The notes under the pieces: model-generated | The model's database searches: none | Told to the model about the DNA's origin: nothing | What the model saw: only the letters and a program-made list of their open reading frames with translations | From: Hymenopus coronatus | Taxonomy: Eukaryota; Arthropoda; Insecta; Mantodea; Hymenopodidae | Length of the DNA: 64,000 nucleotides | Direction of reading: 5' to 3' | NCBI GenBank assembly: GCA_030762935.1 | Contig: CM060900.1 | Span: forward strand, 431,949,921-432,013,920 | Program-made: the position numbers and the translations under genes | In this document: piece after piece, positions 33,247 to 43,761 of the stretch | How the letters are laid out: every line of letters begins with the position of its first letter | Position numbering within the stretch: position 1 is the first letter of the stretch

Positions 33247-34464
33247 CTACCGGTTCTTCCTTCCCCGGGGGGCCGGACCGGTAGCGATGTAGATGTGGAT
33301 GTCGGATGTGAGTCCTTTCTGAAGATCGTGTAGTTGCTTTGAAATGGGTTGATGCAGTTGATGTTGCAGCTCTCGGACACCCATGACCGAAGCCTCAAGA
33401 GACCCCAGCCGCGAGCTTCGGTCGTTGCTGTTCTCGGCAGGTGGATGGACGAAGTGGCTCTCTATGCGTTCCAGCTGGCGCTGGACAGACGCAAGCACCT
33501 CGCCATTTTCACCTGCAACTCGTTCCGAATCCTGGTGCTTGGCCTCCAATGCTGCGAGTCATTCGTTGGTTACCCTCTGAAGTTCCTCGAGACGGAGGCC
33601 GAGTTGGTGTGTAGCCGCAAGGATGGCAGCGATGTGCTGCTGGATGGAGTCCACGGCGTCCTTCAGGAAGTTGTCCATCGGTGAAGAGTTGTCATGTGTA
33701 GCGACAGGTGAAGGGTTGAGTGGTGGAGATGATTGATGGTCCTGCTGTGACTGCTGTGGAGTTGAAGGCCTACTCCGGGGATACAGGGGGCACTTGGCTT
33801 GCCCTGTATAGTGCGAGTTCCCGGTGCAGGTAGCGCAGTAGCGGCGTCAACGGCGCAGTTCATCGTTGGAGCAAGCGGCTGTGAGCGAGCTTGCCCCACA
33901 GTAGTGGCACCTAGGTGAAGCTTGGCAATCCTCCGAACGATGTCCGAAGGTGCAGCAGCGTCGGCAGGGGACCGGACATTCACTTCTGCTAGCCTCGACA
34001 CGAAGCTGCTGCCCTAACAGGGGCAGGCGAGATGTCAAGGCAGCTCCGGCTACAGGCGCGGAACCCGGGTGAAGGAGGACCAGTGATGTGGTTCCCCGAG
34101 GTGAGATGATGCGGTTGGCCTTCAGTACAGAGGGCCAGATGCAGCGTGCGGCATCCAGTACAAAGCGGGATGGAAGGTCCCTAGGGACCCCTATGACCAC
34201 TGTATGAGGGCCATCATGGTGACTCTGCTTAGGAGTGGTGCCCGGCTCCAACGGAGCCGCATGCACGGCGGAGATTGAGGTTGTAGGACCGTTCCGTGCG
34301 TGGTTCAGGATCGGCGGCGGAGAGGGCCGGAGCTGTTCCCGGTTGGGTTCCGGCACGGCGGCGGAGGCAATCGGCGGTTGGGGCCGGGCCGGTTCCCGGC
34401 TGGGAGCCGGCACGCCGCCGCCGCCACCACCACCACCACCACCTATGAAATTCTTCTTTTCCAC
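33247..34464 (-). pseudogene. LINE ORF1 (gag-like, CCHC zinc knuckles and coiled coil)
   Basis: Read down from 34464, the minus strand has a Gly run from a (CCA/CCG)n tract, a Pro-rich segment, then an RRM-like block (VVIGVPRDLPSRFVLDAARC). CCHC-type knuckles follow: CRRCCTFGHRSEDC, CHYC and, past a TGA at 33847-33849, YCATCTGNSHYTGQAKC. A Gln/Glu-rich coiled coil (LRLEELQRVTNE, LASVQRQLERIESHF) with a second TGA near 33557 finishes the frame. This layout fits ORF1 of I/R1-type LINEs. No ORF2 lies beside it. GC content is far above the surroundings, suggesting a fairly young insertion from a GC-rich family. Confidence 0.65.
34411..34443 (+). repeat. (CCG)n(CCA)n microsatellite at LINE ORF1 edge
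   Basis: Four CCG-type triplets followed by seven CCA-type triplets, marking the border between GC-rich LINE sequence and AT-rich flank. Confidence 0.85.
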
Positions 34465-34499
34465 CTTAAAATTTCTAAACTATCTTCCTCTATGAATAA

Positions 34500-36235
34500 T
34501 TTTTATTGCCTTAATAATGTTCACAATTTATCATTTAATAACCGTTCTTCATTTGTAACTTTTATAGTTCAGATACCTTAATATTAATCGATTCACTTTT
34601 CATTAATCGCCTTATTTAATACACGCATTACTCCCTCCTTTTGCTAACTCATGTCACTTGCTACAATGATAGTATGTAAGTATAAAATAAGAAATAACAT
34701 CTGCATTACTTCAATGTAGTGCCTTGATACGTAAACCGGATACCTAAATGAAAATAGACATTCAATAATTTAACTTCAACTAGTAGCTAGTAAAAGAAGC
34801 AGATTCTAAAAATTATGAAACAATTATATGAAAAACAAAATGTGCGTTGGAAGCTGGCAAACAGGTACTGGTAGCCTGCACCTCTATTACTTAACTATCG
34901 CTAAAAGAAACATTTTAAAAACAATCCATTTAATTGATACAGTTTTCATTGTCATTCGCTACACCATTTATGAGATATTTAATGTTTCTATTTTCTTTTT
35001 ATGGTATTTATATAGTTCTATGTTCTGATTTTTATTTTAATTTAGAACCAGTTTTACTTAAATCATTATAGCCAGTCATTTCCTTCAACTGGACACAACA
35101 GGAGTGTCTACAGACCCTTACATGACTTTTAATTCTCGGTAGTTTGAGTTTCGCCTGCATGGTCACAACCGGCGTTCTAATTACCATGTACTACTTGCAG
35201 ATGACAATTCTTACGACGCTGACCGAATGAATATACTAGTGCGTAGTATCTATATAACGTATTTTCGTTCGTCCGTTTCAAAGAAATTCTCGTATAGCGC
35301 TTTGTGCACTGTTTCAGGCAAATATAACATTGAACAAGAAAACCAATTTACATTTACTTGTTAATAGTGCCTGTGACAACACTAACCATCTTTGAATTCT
35401 ATTGTTGAACTGAAAGAACCGAATGCGATTGTGACGTCATACATCTGCTTCTTTTTCCCAGAAGGCACAACAGTTGCACTCTGTGAACATTTTGCTTTGT
35501 TATTAATTCTTCTGAAGACCGAGGTAAGTGTATATAGATCAGTACAAGATTACAAACGCTTTCTATATGAATTTTACAAATCTATTCACGGTAACATTGA
35601 AAATTGTGACCAAATTCGTGAATAAATGTGAAATACGGGTAAATTCTCAAAACAAAACTGAAATATCAATAAATCGCGAAACGTCGCGAGTGTAAAATGT
35701 CTACAAAATACGCAACAAACCTAAATAACCTTAATTTTGCACTTATGATTCGTTTTAAAAAAGTATGCGAAAATCAAGGGTCCCTACTTATTGCAGCTGT
35801 ATCTTCTTTCTTCTCCTTCCCTCACTTTTCCTGCTTCTTCACCTTCTTTTCATCTTCCTTCTTCACCTTCTCTCCCTATACTTTCTTTTACTTCCCTCCC
35901 ACTTTTTATCACCTCGTAATATAAATATCCCAACCCCTTCTCTTTTTTCCATTATTATCTTATCTCATTCTGCTATAAATTAATCATCTTAATCTCTCCT
36001 ACTTCTTTCTTGTTTTGCTGCTTCCCATGAAAGAAATTGTGTTTATATACATTCTGATCTTCATATTATTGCCTCTTCGTTAGTTGTAATATCTCTTCTT
36101 GTGGTATCTCCAATTCCCTTGCTAAGTTACTTACTTTTAAAGCTATTTGTTCTAAGTATGTAAAGTTCATTATTTCACAATATAGTAGCCCCCTGATAGC
36201 TGCAAAATGCTATTCTTTCATCCCTAACCTGATCT
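34500..36235. other. AT-rich segment without recognised genes
   Basis: No repeat family from the window and no convincing coding frame. A strong C/T-only tract lies at 35800-35910. The last part (about 36180-36239) may be the 5' leader of the CR1-like LINE. Confidence 0.35.
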
Positions 36236-36239
36236 TAAT

Positions 36240-36812
36240 ATGGCGGCAGAGTGCTGTAGAGTGACGCGTAGTAGGCTCCAAAAAAAGTGTGAAAATAAAG
36301 TGATCTATCCGGAAAATATGAGCAAGAAACCTGATAAAATGCTTCTGAGCCATCAGAAATTCCACGGTAATGAAGGTGATGTTCATCAAAGCCAAAATAA
36401 TCAGCAAGCGACGAAAAAGAAAACAGGATGCCAGCCATTGCCGAGCACGAGGGAAATGGAAATGCTAGCGTCGCTGCAGATGGTTATTGATATATTAAAT
36501 AAAGATTTAAAGAAAGCACAAGAAGAAATTATAAATCTAAAGGTTGAAAACAACGAGCTAAAAGACCAGATATCAATTATGGTTAAGGATAAAAGTACAT
36601 ATGTAGAAGTTGCGAAAAAATCGAAAACACGCGACCCAGACAAAGACATTGAAACAACAAATAGGTTCGACATACTGAATGAGGATGACCTGATGGAAAA
36701 TAAAGACGTTAGTGATGAAGAATACTGCAGTGGTCCATGCAGAAGGAAAGACGCAAGAAAAAACCCTTTCAAGTGGACAAACCCCAGACAAACTTCGCTA
36801 GTACACGGATGA
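36240..36812 (+). pseudogene. CR1-like LINE ORF1, N-terminal part (coiled coil)
   Basis: The frame opens MAAECCRVTRSRLQKK and has a basic N-terminus. Around residues 78-118 there is a long heptad pattern (DILNKDLKKAQEEI, INLKVENNELKDQI) that predicts a coiled coil, as in trimer-forming LINE ORF1 proteins. It ends at an in-frame TGA (36810-36812), and the same frame continues at once into the SGNH part. The stop is therefore a later nonsense mutation within one ORF1. The upstream extent of the true start is not certain, but this ATG is the first in the open frame. Confidence 0.7.
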
Positions 36813-37180
36813 AATAAATTGGAGAAGAAAGAAGTACAAGAAAACGTGACATCACGATGGAAGAAGAAGGAGAAAGAAGAAATGAGTGAAAAAGTGATAG
36901 TGTATGGTGATTCGATAATAAAACATGTAGCGATAAATAATCCTAATGTAAAAGTAAACGTTTATAGGGGAATGAGAGCTGAATACCTAGCAAACTTAAT
37001 GGACGAAAATGTGTCGAAAAGTGAGGTTAAAACAGTGGTGATCCATGCCGGGACAAATGACATAAAACCAGCTAGTACCTCAGAAGAGGTAATGGCTGAG
37101 GTCTACAATGCAATAAGAAGTGCAATGAAGTGTCACCCTAAGGCAAAAATTGTTGTAAATAGTATAGCCTTAAGAAGGGA
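36813..37180 (+). pseudogene. CR1-like LINE ORF1, SGNH hydrolase part (first half)
   Basis: It continues the ORF1 frame. KVIVYGDSIIKHV holds the GDS nucleophile block of SGNH hydrolases, and VVIHAGTNDIKPAS holds the GTND oxyanion block. The domain is cut after NSIALRRE by the 12-kb element. The remaining blocks are at 49265-49469. In CR1-type LINEs this domain is an esterase thought to act on membranes or lipids. Confidence 0.8.
37173..37180 (+). repeat. 8-bp target-site duplication, left
   Basis: AGAAGGGA directly precedes the inverted terminus GGTAGGACTT and is repeated at 49257-49264 directly after the other terminus. Confidence 0.92.
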
Positions 37181-37534
37181 GGTAGGACTTGGACTACTGG
37201 GTCCCGCACGATTTCTAAGTTCTTTTACATGCGCACGGCCGAGCCAGCCGTCTATGTTGTGGATTGAGGAGTGGGGAGGAGGTAGAAGTGGGGGAAATGG
37301 AATAACCCCTACACGCGCAATGCACGGGATTTTAATCAAAGTCGGCCCAGCCGTTGTTAGAAAATGTAACATTTCTAAAAATTACGTACATTTTATTTGC
37401 CACATAAACATATTTAATGCACAGGATTTTAATCAAAATCGGTCCAGCCGTTTTTAGAAAAAAGTATCAATGGGAAGAGTAGTATGAGGTGAGGATATTT
37501 CTAAAAATCGTCGTGTATCTTTGGAAATAAAACT

Positions 37535-37960
37535 AAGTTAAACTGAGCTTTATTAATGGACACTGTTTAATTGCTGTGGTTCTCAGCGTCCCATTCTATA
37601 GGAACAATCAATGTGTTCTATTCACATGACTTTCTCTGTCTGATGTGCAAACTATTCTTACAACATATTATTATTTTATCCACATCGTGTTAAACAAGAT
37701 TAGCATTAGCAGAAGTGGTCTTATTACTTGCAATTAGAAGGGAAGTTAAACTGAGCTTTATTAATGGACACTGTTTAATTGCTGTGGTTCTCAGCGTCCC
37801 ATTCTATAGGAACAATCAATGTGTTCTATTCACATGACTTTCTCTGTCTGTTGTGCAAACTATTCTTACAACATAGTATTATTATTTTATCCACATCGTG
37901 TTAAACAAGATTAGCATTAGCAGAAGTGGTCTTATTACTTGCAATTAGAAGGGAAGCACT
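37535..37960 (+). repeat. 208-bp direct duplication inside arm A
   Basis: AAGTTAAACTGAGCTTTATT through GCAATTAGAAGGGAAG occurs twice in succession, differing by a three-base indel in the ATTATT run and one substitution. Arms B and C have it once. Confidence 0.85.
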
Positions 37961-38010
37961 ATATGAAACAATTGGCATTGTGTTCTATTTACATGACGAG
38001 CAAAACAAGA

Positions 38011-38250
38011 GATGAGGCCCGCATGGGTGGTGTGGTGGAAGCATGTCTGCCTCACATCAACAGGTCGTGAGTTCGAATCTCGCTTATGGTTAAGTTACCC
38101 GGATAAAGGTTTTTTTTTTTTCCCTGGGTTTTCCCTTATCCCGAGAAGAAGATGAATGTCGAGTAATTTTAAGCTCCATAGACCCCAAGATCATTTGAGC
38201 TCATTTCACCAAGTTCATTCATCGTTCGGTATGACCAATCAGTTTAAAAG
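38011..38250 (+). mobile_element. SINE-B copy (tRNA-Val-like head) in arm A
   Basis: GGTGTGGTGGAAGCATGTCT (A-box side), CTGCCTCACATCAACAGG (anticodon arm with CAC) and GAGTTCGAATCTC (B box), then TTAAGTTACCCGGATAA and a body ending near TCGTTCGGTATGACCAATCA. Copies also at 40384-40620 (arm B) and 48020-48255 (arm C). Confidence 0.75.
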
Positions 38251-38414
38251 ACGTGTTAATCCAATAAGAAAAAAAGAAAAGGAGATGAAATGAAAGACCT
38301 AGTTTTTATTCCAGGAAAGTTTTAAGAAGTTTAAAACTGAAACCAAAAAGAAGGAATATTTCGGAACGGCTAACTATACTAAAAACTGTATGACAAATTG
38401 TTTGCTGCTAGTAG

Positions 38415-38580
38415 AACTACCAGACCCAATTCCTCTCTGTGAGACGACCATCTCTTCCTGCAAGAAAATTTTAAAGTCCTGGCGCATGCGTACTACCAGA
38501 CCCGATTCCTCTCTGTGAGACGACCATCTCTTCTTGCAAGAAAATTTTAAAGTCCTGGCGCATGCGTACTACCAGACCCA
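38415..38580 (+). repeat. Tandem pair, about 79-bp period, in arm A
   Basis: CTACCAGACCC followed by TTCCTCTCTGTGAGACGACC and GTCCTGGCGCATGCGTACTA is present twice here and once in arms B and C. Confidence 0.8.
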
Positions 38581-38825
38581 ATACGTTTATTTGGTCACAT
38601 AATAATAAGTACACCGTGTAATACCAACACGTATGTTTTTATTAAACGTTTATCTGTATTCTTAATAATTTTTGTGCTATGTGACAGTCAGAATTAGGAT
38701 TGTATCATATGCTTTTCTGGACACTTAATTATAACACCGTGTAACATCCATGTGTACTTTTTAATATGCTTATCCTTGTGCTTAATAATTAATTAACCAC
38801 AAAATAGTAATTTCAGCCACAAGTC

Positions 38826-38905
38826 TCTCGCTCTGGGTAACTCAGTTGGTTAGGCACTGGCCTGATCTCGTAGGATGCGGGCTCAAACCCGGCTCATTTT
38901 TTACG
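38826..38905 (+). repeat. SINE-C head in arm A
   Basis: CTGGGTAACTCAGTTGGTTA and GGGCTCAAACCCGGCTC, like 28898-28965. Copies lie at 41105-41190 and, reversed, at 47445-47525. Confidence 0.65.
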
Positions 38906-39264
38906 TTATGTACAATGTAGAGAAATATTGTATTGTATTCCACCCAAAAATTCCATGTCGAGATTTCACCAGAAACACATGTTTTGGGTCGACCTGAATC
39001 CAAAAAAGCATTTTTGATAAAAGGTCCGTGTGCGTGTGTCTGTGGACAACATAGCTCAGAAACGAAAAAGTCCGGTAAATACCAAACTTCATATTTAAGT
39101 TCAGTACTTGGACTACTGGGTCCCGCACGATTTCTAAGTTCTTTTACATGCGCACGGCCGAGCCAGCCGTCTATGTATAGTTTGAGGAGTGGAGAGGTGG
39201 TAGAAGGGGGGGGGGGAAGGAATAACCTCTCACGTGCATTACGTACATTTTATTTGCCACATAA

Positions 39265-40030
39265 ACATATTTAATGCACGGGATTTTAATCAAAATCGGT
39301 CCAGCCGTTGATAGAAAATGTAACATTTCTAAAAGTTACGTACATTTTATTTGCCACATATGCAACATTTCTAAAAGGTACGTACATATTAAAAAATAAC
39401 GTACATTTTATTTGCCATATAAACATATTTAATGCACGGAATTTTAATCAAAATCGGTCCAGCCGTTGATAGAAAATGTAACATTTCTAAAAGATACGTA
39501 CATATTTGCCACATAAATATATTTAATGCACGAGATTTATTCAAAATTGGTCCAACCGTTGATAGAAAATGTAACATTTCTAAAAGTTACGTACATATTT
39601 GCCACATAAACATATTTAATGCACGGGATTTTAATCAAAATCGGTCCAGCCGTTTTTAGAAAATATAACGTTTCTAAAAAGTATCAATGGGAAGGGTAGT
39701 ACGAGGTAAGAATATTTCTAAAATTCGTCGTGTATCTTTGGAAATAAAATTAAATTAAACTGAGCTTTATTAATGGACATTTTAATTCCTGTTGTTCTCA
39801 GCGTCCCATTCTATAATCGGTCCAGCCGTTGATAGAAAATGTAACATTTCTAAAAGATACGTACATATTTGCCACATAAATATATTTAATGCACGGGATT
39901 TATTCAAAATTGGTCCAACCGTTGATAGAAAATGTAACATTGCTAAAAGTTACGTACATATTTGCCACATAAACATATTTAATGCACGGGATTTTAATCA
40001 AAATCGGTCCAGCCGTTTTTAGAAAATATA
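39265..40030 (+). repeat. Subterminal repeat array (unit about 110-165 bp)
   Basis: Repeats of AATCAAAATCGGTCCAGCCG, GATAGAAAATGTAACATTTC, TAAAAGTTACGTACAT and TTTGCCACATAAACATATTT in that order, at least six times, with local deletions. The mirrored array is at 48600-49080. Subterminal repeats are typical transposase binding regions in several DNA transposon superfamilies. Confidence 0.8.
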
Positions 40031-40383
40031 ACGTTTCTAAAAAGTATCAATGGGAAGGATAGTACGAGGTGAGGATATTTCTAAAACTCGTCGTGTATCT
40101 TTGGAAATACAATTAAATTAAACTGAGCTTTATTAATGGACATTTTAATTGCTGTGGTTCTCAGCGTCCCATTCTATAGGAACACTCAATGTGTTCTATT
40201 CACATGACTTTCTCTGTCTGTTGTGCAAACTATTCTTACAACATATTATTATTTTATCCACATCGTGTTAAACAAGATTAGCATTAGCAGAAATGCTCAT
40301 TACTTGCAATTAGAAGGGAAGCGCTATATGAAACAATTGGCATTGTGTTCTATTTACATGACAAGGAGCAAAACAAAAGAGAT

Positions 40384-40620
40384 GAGGCCCGCATGGCTGG
40401 TGTGATGGAAGCGTGTCTGCCTCACATCAACAGATCGCGAGTTCGAATCTCGCTTAGGGTTAAGTTACCCGTATAAGGGTTTTTTTTTTTTTTTTCTGGG
40501 TCTTCCCTTATCCTGAGAAGAAGACGAATGTCGAGCAATTTTAAGCTCCATGAACCCCAAGATCATTTGAATTCATTTAGTTCATTTATCGTCCGGTATG
40601 ACCAATCAGTTTAAAAGACG
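40384..40620 (+). mobile_element. SINE-B copy in arm B
   Basis: GAGGCCCGCATGGCTGGTGT, CTGCCTCACATCAACAGATC and GAGTTCGAATCTCGCTTAGG, then the same body as the arm A copy, ending near CGTCCGGTATGACCAATCAG. Confidence 0.75.
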
Positions 40621-41194
40621 TGTTAATCCAATAAGAAAAAAAGAAAAGGAAATGAAACTAAAGACCTAGTTTTCATTCCAGGAAAGTTTTAAGAAGTTTA
40701 AAAGTGAAACCAAAAAGAAGGAATATTTCGGAACGGCTAACTATACTAAAAACTATATGACAAATTGTTTGCTGCAAGTAGAACTACCAGACCCAATTCC
40801 TCTCTGTGAGACGACCATCTCTTCCTGCAAGAAAATTTTAAGTCCTGGCGCATGTGTACTACCAGACCCAATACGTTTATTTGGTCACGTAATAATAAGT
40901 ACACCGTGTAATACCAACACGTACGTTTTTATTAAACGTTTATCTGTATTCTTAATAATGTTTGTCCTATGTGACAGTCAGAATTAGGATTGTATCATAT
41001 GCTTTTCTGGACACTTAATTATAACACCGTGTAACATCCATGCGTACTTTTTAATATGCTTATCCTTGCGCATAATAATTAATTAACCACGAAATAGTAA
41101 TTTCAGCCACAAGTCTCTCGCTCTGGGTAACTCACTTGGTTAGGCACTGGCCTTCTGATCTCGTAGGACGCGGGCTCAAACCCGGCTCATTTTT

Positions 41195-42025
41195 TACGTT
41201 ATGTACAATGTAGAGAAATATTTTATTGTATTCCACCCAAAAATTCCATGTCGAGATTTCACCGGAAATACTTGTTTTGGGTCGACCTGAATCCAAAAAA
41301 AAGGTCTGTGTGCATGCGTGTGTGTGTGTGTCTGTGGACAGCATAGCTCAGAAACGAAAAGGCCGGTAAATACCAAACTTCGTATTTAAGTTCAGTATAT
41401 TCCAAGATTGCAACACGAAGATTTTCGAGAAAATCCCCGACCCCCCAACTACCCTATACATGGATTAATTTTGGCAAATTTTGATTTTCTCCCAAATGGC
41501 TCTAACGATTTTGATTAAAATATCGTATATTAAAGATATTTACCTGACAATTAAAATATATATCTTGAATTTCCTGAGAATAGCCTCTGAAGACTACTTT
41601 ATTCTGGATGTATTTTACTGAATTTTGCATAACTGGCAAACCGTAAGAAATCGACAGAAACTTACTCCACAAAAAATGTAGAACAGGGTAAAACACATAA
41701 TTTATGTCATATGCATTTTTTTCGTAGAGTTGGTCGCTTTTGAGATATTCATTGTTTTTGGTTTCAGCTTTGAAAAACTTATACTTTTCTCATACAGTAA
41801 TTTGTCAACCCCTGTCCATATAAACAAAGGAACTTCAGTCACATAACAACCAGCTTTTGACTGTCACTTTAACCTATGGTACTCCCTTATTTCGCCTCTA
41901 CTTACAAGGAAGCAAGTAATAAGACTATTTCTGCTAATTTTTTTTCGATTAGAGTGAAGTAAATTGAAGCATAAGCTTTTTAACAATGATTTGTTGCAGA
42001 GATGTAGAGAAAGTCATGTGAATGG
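41195..42025 (+). repeat. Rep1 copy inside the giant element, plus orientation
   Basis: Full order from CGTTATGTACAATGTAGAGA and AATTCCATGTCGAGATTTCA to GAGATGTAGAGAAAGTCATG. The 5' hairpin is shortened. Confidence 0.7.
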
Positions 42026-42039
42026 AACACAAAAAAGAA

Positions 42040-42390
42040 GTTGATACGGTACATTCATTTGGCTTTCTGTGTAAAATTATCGTTTATTAGTGGCGATACC
42101 AACAAATCGTTTGAAGGTTTATTTTTCTATCTGCTTCATTTTAATCGAGACAAACCTCTGGACATATTATTATTAGCTCAAATGTTATTTCATATTTCCT
42201 CATAGTTGAAAAGGAAATGACGGAATACACTAGACCAAAGCGATAGTTTTAAGCGAAGATCGCAATATGATTGCTTTGAAATTCGCTTCTCTTTGCATGG
42301 CCACGTGTTAAAATGTTAGGATCTATCTTCTGTGTTATGTATTGTAAAACTGAAACTAACAAGGAATATCTTGAAAACTGTTAACTTCAC
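42040..42390 (-). repeat. Rep1 3' half, minus orientation
   Basis: Reads in reverse from TTTGGCTTTCTGTG through TTTTAATCGAGACAAACCTC and TTTGCATGGCCACG. It forms an inverted pair with the preceding copy. Confidence 0.55.
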
Positions 42391-42474
42391 ACAATAATAT
42401 ATGCCTGACATTGTGTATTATCGTGCTCTATTTTTCTCTGTAATAATTTTAATTAACAAAATAACTTGGGGGGA

Positions 42475-43730
42475 TGCACAAAGATGTATATATGGGGTTG
42501 GAGAGGAACTCAATGATAAAATGTAATTTATATGGGGATAAAGATGGATGTGTATAGTGTGGAGTTTATATGGGGATGGTGAGGGCTGTGTATAGTGTGG
42601 AGTTCATATGGGAATGGTGAGGGCAGTGTATAGTGGGGAGTTTATATGGGGATGATGAGGGCTGTGTATAGTATGGAGTTCATATGGGGATGGTGAGGGC
42701 TGTGTATAGTGGGGAGTTTATATGGGGATGGTGAGGGCTGTGTATAGTATGGAGTTCATATGGGGATGGTGAGGGCTGTGTATAGTGGGGAGTTTATATG
42801 GGGATGGTGAGGGCTGTGTATAGTATGGAGTTCATATGGGGATGGTGAGGGCTGTGTATAGTGTGGAGTTTATATGAGGATGGTGAGGGCTGTGTATAGT
42901 GTGGAGTTCATATGGGGATGGTGAGTGCTGTGTATAGTGTGGGGTTTATATGGGGATGGTGAGGGCTGTGTATACTGTGGAGTTTATATGGGGATGGTGA
43001 GGTCCTGTGTATAGTGTGGAGTTCATATGGGGATGGTGAGGGATGTGTATAGTGTGGAGTTCATATGGGGATGGTGAGGGATGTGTATAGTGTGGAGTTT
43101 ATATGGGGATGGTGAGGGCTGTGTATAGTGTGGAGTTCATATGGGGATGGTGAGGGCTGTGTATAGTGTGGAGTTTATATGGGAATGGTGAGGGCTGTGT
43201 ATAGTGTGGAGTTTATATGGGGATGGTGAGGTCCTGTGTATAGTGTGGAGTTCATATGGGGATGATGAGGGATGTGTATAGTGTGGAGTTTATATGGGGA
43301 TGGTGAGGTCCTGTGTATAGTGTGGAGTTCATATGGGGATGATGAGGGATGTGTATAGTGTGGAGTTTATATGGGGATGGTGAGGGATGTGTATAGTGTG
43401 GAGTTTATATGGGGATGGTGAGGGATATGTATAGAGGGGAGTTTATATGGGGATGGTGAGGGATGTGTATAGTGTGGAGTTCATATGGGGATGATGAGGG
43501 CTGTGTATAATGGGGAGTTTATATGGGGATGGTGAGGGATGTGTATAGTGTGGAGCTTATATGGGAATGGTGAGGTCCTGTGTATAGTATGGAGTTCATA
43601 TGGGGATGGTGAGGGATGTGTATAGTGGGGAGATTATATGGGGATGGTGAGGGATGTGTATAGTGGGGAGTTTATATGGGGATGGTGAGGGATATGATAG
43701 TGGGGAGTTTATATGGGGATGCAGAGGAAA
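42475..43730 (+). repeat. 38-bp minisatellite, about 33 units
   Basis: The unit is TATATGGGGATGGTGAGGG followed by CTGTGTATAGTGTGGAGTT. Adjacent units often alternate between CATATG and TATATG starts and between GTGTGG and GTGGGG ends, giving a partial 76-bp dimer order. Some units have a one-base-longer GGTCCTGTG form. One strand is rich in G and lacks C, so strand asymmetry is strong. It lies next to the 3' end of the Merlin transposase. Confidence 0.95.
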
Positions 43731-43761
43731 TTATATGGGAATGAAGTTGTGAATATGTATT

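Larger units (their letters stand above)
37181..39105 (+). repeat. Left arm copy A of the giant element
   Basis: Terminus, about 1.2 subterminal units, a reversed SINE-A 3' end, a 208-bp direct duplication (37535 and 37743), a SINE-B (38011-38250), a 79-bp tandem pair near 38415-38580, a SINE-C head (38826-38905), and the start of Rep1. Rep1 stops in mid-sequence at GTTCAGTA, where copy B begins. Confidence 0.8.
39106..41205 (+). repeat. Left arm copy B of the giant element
   Basis: A second copy of the terminal arm starts ACTTGGACTACTGGG, without the outermost seven bases GGTAGGA that arm A has. It has the expanded subterminal repeat (39265-40030), a reversed SINE-A 3' end twice, SINE-B (40384-40620), the ACCAGACCC block and a SINE-C head. 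It is the closest partner of the inverted right arm. Confidence 0.8.

Noticed and set aside
34235..34581. Plus-strand Gly/Pro-rich proteins
   Set aside because: Shadow frames of the minus-strand LINE ORF1 and its (CCA)n tract.
37181..39105. LTRs of a retrotransposon (arms A and B as direct repeats)
   Set aside because: The arms start with GGTAGGA or ACTTGG and not TG..CA, have no primer-binding site, adjoin each other without an interior, and pair with an inverted arm.
42475..43730. CRISPR-like array
   Set aside because: The 38-bp units abut with no unique spacers, and the genome is eukaryotic; it is a minisatellite.
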